Assembly (NCBI GenBank): GCA_024643655.1
Contig: JAHEMM010000007.1
Span: 1 to 59,984, forward strand
Direction: 5' to 3'
From: Chitinophagaceae bacterium
Lineage (GTDB): Bacteria; Bacteroidota; Bacteroidia; Chitinophagales; Chitinophagaceae
Length of the DNA stretch: 59,984 bases
The notes under the pieces: generated by a model
What the model saw: the letters and a program-made list of their open reading frames with translations, nothing else
What the model was told of the DNA's origin: nothing
Database searches by the model: none
Shown: piece after piece, positions 55,397-59,984 of the stretch
Position numbering within the stretch: position 1 is the first letter of the stretch
How the letters are laid out: each line of letters opens with the position of its first letter
Program-made: the position numbers and the translations under genes

Positions 55397-57802
55397 ATGA
55401 ATATTGATAAATATTTAATGCGATCAGAAGATGAAATGGATTTTCTACCTATTATCCCATTAAATGAAAGCGATCAGGAAGATATCAATAATGTAGTTGT
55501 CCCTGAAGAGATTGCATTACTACCACTTAGAAACACAGTACTGTTTCCAGGGGTTGTTTTACCAATTACAGTTGGAAGAGATAAAAGCATAAATGCCGTT
55601 AATGAGGCATATAAAGGTGATAAATTGATTGGTGTAATTGCACAAAAAGATAGCAATATTGAAGATCCTGCTGTAACTGATCTTGAAAAAGTGGGAACCG
55701 TGGCTAAAATTGTTAAGTTGATTAAAATGCCTGACGGAGGAACAACCATTATAATTCAGGGGAAAAGCAGATTTCAAGTCGAACGAATTCTTTCTGAAGA
55801 CCCTTATTTTAAAGCAAAGATCAATAAGTTGGAAGAAGCTGAATCCCCAAAGGACGAGGATTTCAATGCATATATAGCCAATATCAAAGATTTAGCAGCC
55901 GATATCGTTCAACTTTCACCAAATATTCCTGCAGAAGCTTCTATTATTCTTCGAAATATTGAAAACCCTTCATTCCTTATACATTTTGTTTCTAGTAATC
56001 TGAATACTGAAATAAAGGATAAACAAAGATTACTTGAATTAAACCAGATCCGTCAAAGAGCAGACTTGTTGATGCAGTTATTGCAAAAAGAATTGCAGTT
56101 TGCAGAATTGAAAAATAAGGTTACTTCTAAAACAAGAACCGAATTAGATAAACAACAGCGGGAATATTTTTTGCAGCAACAATTAAAAAGCATTAAAGAT
56201 GAATTGGGTGGAGATAGTAATTCACAGGAAATAAAAGAGATGCAGAAAAAAGCAGAAGCCAAAAAGTGGCCGGCTGCTGCAAAAGAGATGTTTAAAAAAG
56301 GGGTTGAAAAATTAGAAAGAATGCACCCCAGTACTCCTGATTTTTCTGTGGTATATAATCATCTTGATTTAATGCTTGATCTTCCCTGGGAGGAGTATAC
56401 GGAAGATCATTATGATTTAAAGAAAGCCAAAAAAACATTGGATATTGATCATTTCGGAATGCAGAAAATAAAGGAAAGGATTTTGGAATATCTGGCGGTA
56501 CTGAAATTGAAAGGAGATATGAAAAGTCCAATTCTTTGTTTTGTTGGACCTCCGGGAATTGGTAAAACTTCATTAGGCAGAAGTATTGCTCATGCTATAG
56601 GTCGTAAATATGTTCGCTTAAGTTTAGGAGGCTTGCATGATGAGAGTGAAATAAGAGGTCATCGCAAAACCTATATTGGCGCCATGCCGGGAAGGATTTT
56701 ACAATCTATTCGTAAAGTAAAATCTTCAAATCCTGTAATAATACTTGATGAGATAGATAAAGTTGGAAGTGATATGAGAGGAGATCCTTCTTCGGCGCTA
56801 CTCGAGGTATTAGATCCTGAACAAAATCATACTTTTTACGACAATTACCTGGAAGGTGAATATGATTTAAGTAAAGTATTATTTATTGCTACGGCGAATA
56901 GCTTTCAGAATATACAACCTGCATTAAGAGACAGATTGGAAGTAATTGATCTTAGTGGTTATGCTGTAGAGGAGAAAAAAGAAATAGCTAAAAGACATTT
57001 ATTCCCAAAACAAAAAGAATTACATGGCTTAAAAAGTACTCCTTTAAAAATAAGTGATAAAGTACTTGAGAAAATAATCCAGGATTATACCCGGGAAAGT
57101 GGTGTGCGGGAATTAGATCGTCAATTGGCCTCAATTATGCGCAATCAGGCTAAGCAGTTTGCCATGAAGGGGAAAATTAAAAGTTCACTAACGTCAATTG
57201 ATATTGAAAAAATTCTAGGCAAGCCAAAATATAGCAATGATATTTATAAAACGGTGAATATGCCAGGCGTGGCTGTTGGGCTTGCGTGGACATATGTAGG
57301 AGGTGAAATACTTTTTATAGAAACAAGCCTTAGTGATGGAAAAGGTGAATTAAAGCTGACCGGTAATTTGGGGAATGTGATGAAAGAAAGTGCAAGTACT
57401 GCATTAACTTATTTGCAATCCAATGCAAAGAAATATAAACTTGATAGTATACTTTTTGATAAAAAAAATATACATATACATGTTCCTGAAGGTGCAGTGC
57501 CTAAAGATGGCCCAAGTGCAGGTGTAACAATGATGACGGCTATAGCTTCTGCCTTGACCGGGAAAAGAGTAAAGCCTTTTTTAGCAATGACAGGTGAAAT
57601 TACACTACGAGGACAAGTGTTACCTGTTGGAGGCATTAAAGAAAAAGTACTGGCAGCCAGAAGGGCTGGTTTAAAAGAGATCATCCTTTGCTCACAAAAT
57701 GAAAAAGATGTGTTAGAAATTGACCCGGAATTTATTAAAGGAATTAAGTTTCATTATGTGAAGACAATGGGGCAAGTGCTTGAGCTGGCATTGGTAGGGT
57801 AG
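55397..57802 (+). CDS. lon: ATP-dependent protease Lon
   Basis: 801 residues, with the whole classical layout: N-terminal substrate domain (about 35-235, LPLRNTVLFPGVVLPITVGR), ATPase domain with Walker A GPPGIGKT (384-391) and Walker B VIILDEIDKVG, and the protease domain with Ser707 in DGPSAGVTMM and Lys750 in GGIKEKV. It degrades misfolded and regulatory proteins in the cytosol. The start choice (55397) gives an extension of about 30 residues, MNIDKYLMRSEDEMDFLPIIPLNE, usual for Bacteroidota. Together with ClpB it covers the main stress proteins here. Confidence 0.97.
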   Translation: MNIDKYLMRSEDEMDFLPIIPLNESDQEDINNVVVPEEIALLPLRNTVLFPGVVLPITVGRDKSINAVNEAYKGDKLIGVIAQKDSNIEDPAVTDLEKVGTVAKIVKLIKMPDGGTTIIIQGKSRFQVERILSEDPYFKAKINKLEEAESPKDEDFNAYIANIKDLAADIVQLSPNIPAEASIILRNIENPSFLIHFVSSNLNTEIKDKQRLLELNQIRQRADLLMQLLQKELQFAELKNKVTSKTRTELDKQQREYFLQQQLKSIKDELGGDSNSQEIKEMQKKAEAKKWPAAAKEMFKKGVEKLERMHPSTPDFSVVYNHLDLMLDLPWEEYTEDHYDLKKAKKTLDIDHFGMQKIKERILEYLAVLKLKGDMKSPILCFVGPPGIGKTSLGRSIAHAIGRKYVRLSLGGLHDESEIRGHRKTYIGAMPGRILQSIRKVKSSNPVIILDEIDKVGSDMRGDPSSALLEVLDPEQNHTFYDNYLEGEYDLSKVLFIATANSFQNIQPALRDRLEVIDLSGYAVEEKKEIAKRHLFPKQKELHGLKSTPLKISDKVLEKIIQDYTRESGVRELDRQLASIMRNQAKQFAMKGKIKSSLTSIDIEKILGKPKYSNDIYKTVNMPGVAVGLAWTYVGGEILFIETSLSDGKGELKLTGNLGNVMKESASTALTYLQSNAKKYKLDSILFDKKNIHIHVPEGAVPKDGPSAGVTMMTAIASALTGKRVKPFLAMTGEITLRGQVLPVGGIKEKVLAARRAGLKEIILCSQNEKDVLEIDPEFIKGIKFHYVKTMGQVLELALVG

Positions 57803-57831
57803 GTTATTCACAAAAAAATTGTATCATTTTT

Positions 57832-59316
57832 TTACTCGTTTAAAAAACTTGTTGAATCTTTTAAAAGAGTAAATTTTTGATTATAAAGAGTATTAAATAA
57901 AATACCGAAAAGATTTACATTGGAAAAACCTGTATAAAAATTTGAATAATTACTTTCTGGGATATTAACGGCTTTAAAATTCATAAAATAATATTTTTTA
58001 TCAACTGAGTCTTTGAATTCCCGAAATCCATGATCAGATATTAAAAGAATTATTGGAGGTGTAGCTGAGTATTGTTTTATTTTGTCTACCAATTCAAGTA
58101 GTTTAGTATTGCTAAATTGCAAATATTCTATAAATGCTGATTTATCAAAAATGTGCTCATCTGTCAGTAATGCATAATCATTTTGCTTTCCATACTTATC
58201 AAAATAATAAGGATAGTGAGGCATTACTAAATGTGTGTAAACAAACTTGGGTTGCAATTCTTTTTTTTGGGCTATTGCAATTGTCGAGTCATAAACTTTA
58301 TTATTATTCAGCAACGTAAAATTTGTATTCTTTTTTACGAAATATTTTAATTTAAAAGTTGTAATTAAATGGTAGCCCAGGTCTTTTTGCAATCTGTGGA
58401 GAAATGTTTGAGCTAATATATAACTGGTTTTTTTCTGTAAAAAGGTAGGCTTCGTTATAGAAGGTTGGCCATTAAAATCAAAAATTGAATAATTATAGAA
58501 ATTGTAACCAATACTAATTAAATATTTTAAGGCTTTACTTTCTTTTATAGTATTTCTACAAATAACAATATCATTTTTATTACTGTTGCTTCCCAGAATA
58601 CCGGTTAAGTAGTCCATTTCCAGCATTGAAGCAATAGAAAAAGGAGTAAAATTATAATTACTTATACTACTATCGACTATATTAAAATTTCGTTGTTTTA
58701 ATTTTTCTTCAAATGGTGTGTTATTAAAGTTGAATAAATCAATTAATTCAGTTTTGCCAGGATAGCCATCTGCAACAATCAAATAAATATCTTTTTTTGA
58801 ACAAGTATCACAATTTGTGCCAAAGGCCTCTGTTTGTACTGTTCTTATTTTCTTATTACTATTATTAATGAAAGCTGCGCCAATATCATATAGAAGTAAC
58901 ACAAAAAAAAGTCCGTTTAAATATTGGGTTAACGTATGTAGTTTATTAGCAGTTTTTTTAAGTTTAATTGCTATAACTATAAATGCAATAAATGAAATTG
59001 GTAAAATAAAAGTATACTTAGAAAGAAAGGAGAATGAATGTAATGACTTTAAAAAGTCTTGTATATTTCCAAAGAAAAGTTGAAATGAAAGAATCAGAAA
59101 TGAAAGAATACCAGCCTTTGTATATTTTTTATAAATTAACAGGCAAATTAAAAATAGAATTAAAGAAACTATTGCATAGTTCAATCCTAATTTAAGAGTG
59201 TCTTTAAGTGGAACAAGGTCAAAGTATTGATTGTAGCCATGGAGTGCAAAAAAGAATGGCAGTAGTAGTAAATATAAAGGCTTCGTATTTAGATTATTCC
59301 TGAAAATATTAATCAT
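57832..59316 (-). CDS. Membrane protein with sulfatase/alkaline-phosphatase-fold domain
   Basis: 494 residues. Five to six membrane helices fill about residues 10-155, followed by a periplasmic catalytic domain (about 170-490) of the alkaline phosphatase/sulfatase superfamily. IYLIVADGYPGK is the first metal motif, NYNFTPFSIASMLEMDYL probably holds the Thr/Ser nucleophile, HLVMPHYPYYFDK is the middle motif, and ILLISDHGFRE is the last. Related to lipoteichoic-acid-synthase-like and phosphoethanolamine-type transferases. It overlaps the upstream methyltransferase stop by eight bases, so they are translated together. Confidence 0.87.
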   Translation of the reverse strand: MINIFRNNLNTKPLYLLLLPFFFALHGYNQYFDLVPLKDTLKLGLNYAIVSLILFLICLLIYKKYTKAGILSFLILSFQLFFGNIQDFLKSLHSFSFLSKYTFILPISFIAFIVIAIKLKKTANKLHTLTQYLNGLFFVLLLYDIGAAFINNSNKKIRTVQTEAFGTNCDTCSKKDIYLIVADGYPGKTELIDLFNFNNTPFEEKLKQRNFNIVDSSISNYNFTPFSIASMLEMDYLTGILGSNSNKNDIVICRNTIKESKALKYLISIGYNFYNYSIFDFNGQPSITKPTFLQKKTSYILAQTFLHRLQKDLGYHLITTFKLKYFVKKNTNFTLLNNNKVYDSTIAIAQKKELQPKFVYTHLVMPHYPYYFDKYGKQNDYALLTDEHIFDKSAFIEYLQFSNTKLLELVDKIKQYSATPPIILLISDHGFREFKDSVDKKYYFMNFKAVNIPESNYSNFYTGFSNVNLFGILFNTLYNQKFTLLKDSTSFLNE

Positions 59317-59984
59317 ATCTATTAAAAGTATATAAAACTCTCCCGGATTTGCTGATTTCTTTTTTATTTATTATGCGAAAGTATTGGGAAAAGATCATTT
59401 CAAATCTTTCTATATTATAGTCAGTATATATATCCAATTTTTCTTTTAACATCAGTTGAACTTTTTCATCGGTCTTTGGAACAAATTCTATAATCAGAAA
59501 TATCTTTACTATTTTATTAAACATTACTGCAATTTTTTCAAAAGGAATATTTTTCCCGATAGCCAGGTGATGAATAACAGCTAATGCTATTACTAAATCA
59601 GCATCAGCTCTGCTTGAAAAAGAGCTTCTCTCTTCATTGTTTACACCTATTGATGGCGAAGGGTTGGAGAGGTCTATAAGTAAAGGTTGAATTGCGGTTT
59701 CTGCTGTACGTTTTATATCTAAATATAAATTATTAATGCATTTTGAATCAAAGTCTACCGATATCGTCTCAATATTTTTTGAAGCAAGTAGTTTTGAAAA
59801 TTCACCATCATTTGCTCCAATATCAATTGCTTTGGTAATGGTTGGTAACTCATTTAGAAATGTATTTATCATTTCTTTTTTAACTTCCAGATAATCATTT
59901 CTTAAAGAGGCTTCGTCATAATATTCAGACCAGGTTGTTTTTTGATTGGGTGATTTTAGTTTTAAAATCAAAGCTTCTAAACTA
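59309..59984 (-). CDS. Class I SAM-dependent methyltransferase (5' end outside window)
   Basis: The open frame runs off the right edge: codons before the TTG at 59971 read SLEA without a stop, so the real start lies outside. The visible part has motif I (AIDIGANDGEFSKLLA), SVDFDSKCINNLYLD, and then LLIDLSNPSPSIGVNNEERSSF and DLVIALAVIHHLAIG. Together they match a family of about 400 residues whose N-terminal half is missing here. The target molecule is unknown. The coupling to the membrane sulfatase-fold gene suggests a surface glycan or lipid modification. Confidence 0.85.
   Translation of the reverse strand, partial: SLEALILKLKSPNQKTTWSEYYDEASLRNDYLEVKKEMINTFLNELPTITKAIDIGANDGEFSKLLASKNIETISVDFDSKCINNLYLDIKRTAETAIQPLLIDLSNPSPSIGVNNEERSSFSSRADADLVIALAVIHHLAIGKNIPFEKIAVMFNKIVKIFLIIEFVPKTDEKVQLMLKEKLDIYTDYNIERFEMIFSQYFRIINKKEISKSGRVLYTFNRYD

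Overview
The window is about 60 kb of AT-rich bacterial chromosome from a member of the Bacteroidota, most likely the Chitinophagaceae/Chitinophagales. The evidence is lineage-typical content: a type IX secretion plug protein, a lipoprotein TamA-like Omp85 protein, DUF3857 transglutaminase-like proteins, DUF5683 beside ParA/ParB, an archaeal-type prolyl-tRNA synthetase, TAnnTTTG promoter boxes and few Shine-Dalgarno sequences. Most of it is core genome. I see no prophage, insertion sequence, CRISPR array, integron or tRNA gene. Both ends cut genes: queG on the left and a methyltransferase on the right.

Layout. 1-9 kb: partial queG, an overlapping pair of secreted DUF3857/transglutaminase-fold proteins (the first lacks the catalytic residues), a secreted serine hydrolase and clpB, with two inverted copies of a C/G-rich palindromic repeat between the last two. 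9-16 kb: a DUF4846 lipoprotein, a short remnant of an mscS gene, a secreted protein of unknown function, two PLP enzymes (one with a Tat signal), an M28 metallopeptidase and a DUF1801 protein. 16-26.5 kb: small proteins, a cytosolic thioredoxin-fold protein with an SxxC site and a histone-H1-like tail, queA with a candidate structured leader RNA, a 1,274-residue TraB/GumN protein, and an operon of AMP nucleosidase, a small exported protein and a double-ATPase ABC protein. 26.5-31.5 kb: a stand-alone HsdR_N nuclease-like protein, a FadL-like porin, a lipoprotein, proS and a DUF5362 membrane protein.

31.5-38.5 kb: a divergent RDD gene and a tight operon SpoIIM - DUF4129 - DUF4350 - MoxR - DUF58, then truB. 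38.5-45.2 kb: TamL-like Omp85 lipoprotein, SpoU/TrmH methyltransferase, LolE-like permease, type IX secretion plug protein, transaldolase-like aldolase and the small SRP RNA. 45.2-53 kb: two exported proteins, a SulP transporter, dapB, DUF5683, parB, parA and a membrane metallophosphoesterase. 53-60 kb: two outer-membrane beta-barrel candidates, lon, and an overlapping pair of a membrane sulfatase-fold protein and a methyltransferase.

Functional themes are protein quality control (ClpB, Lon), tRNA modification (QueA, QueG, TruB, a SpoU-family enzyme), envelope building (TamL-like, LolE-like, type IX plug, several beta-barrels) and chromosome partition. The points most worth a second look are the folded leader candidate upstream of queA, the MoxR/DUF58/SpoIIM/RDD membrane system, the live/dead transglutaminase pair, the SxxC thioredoxin-fold protein with the basic tail, and the TraB protein with three apparent tandem repeats. 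Everything is read by eye; no search or folding program was run.
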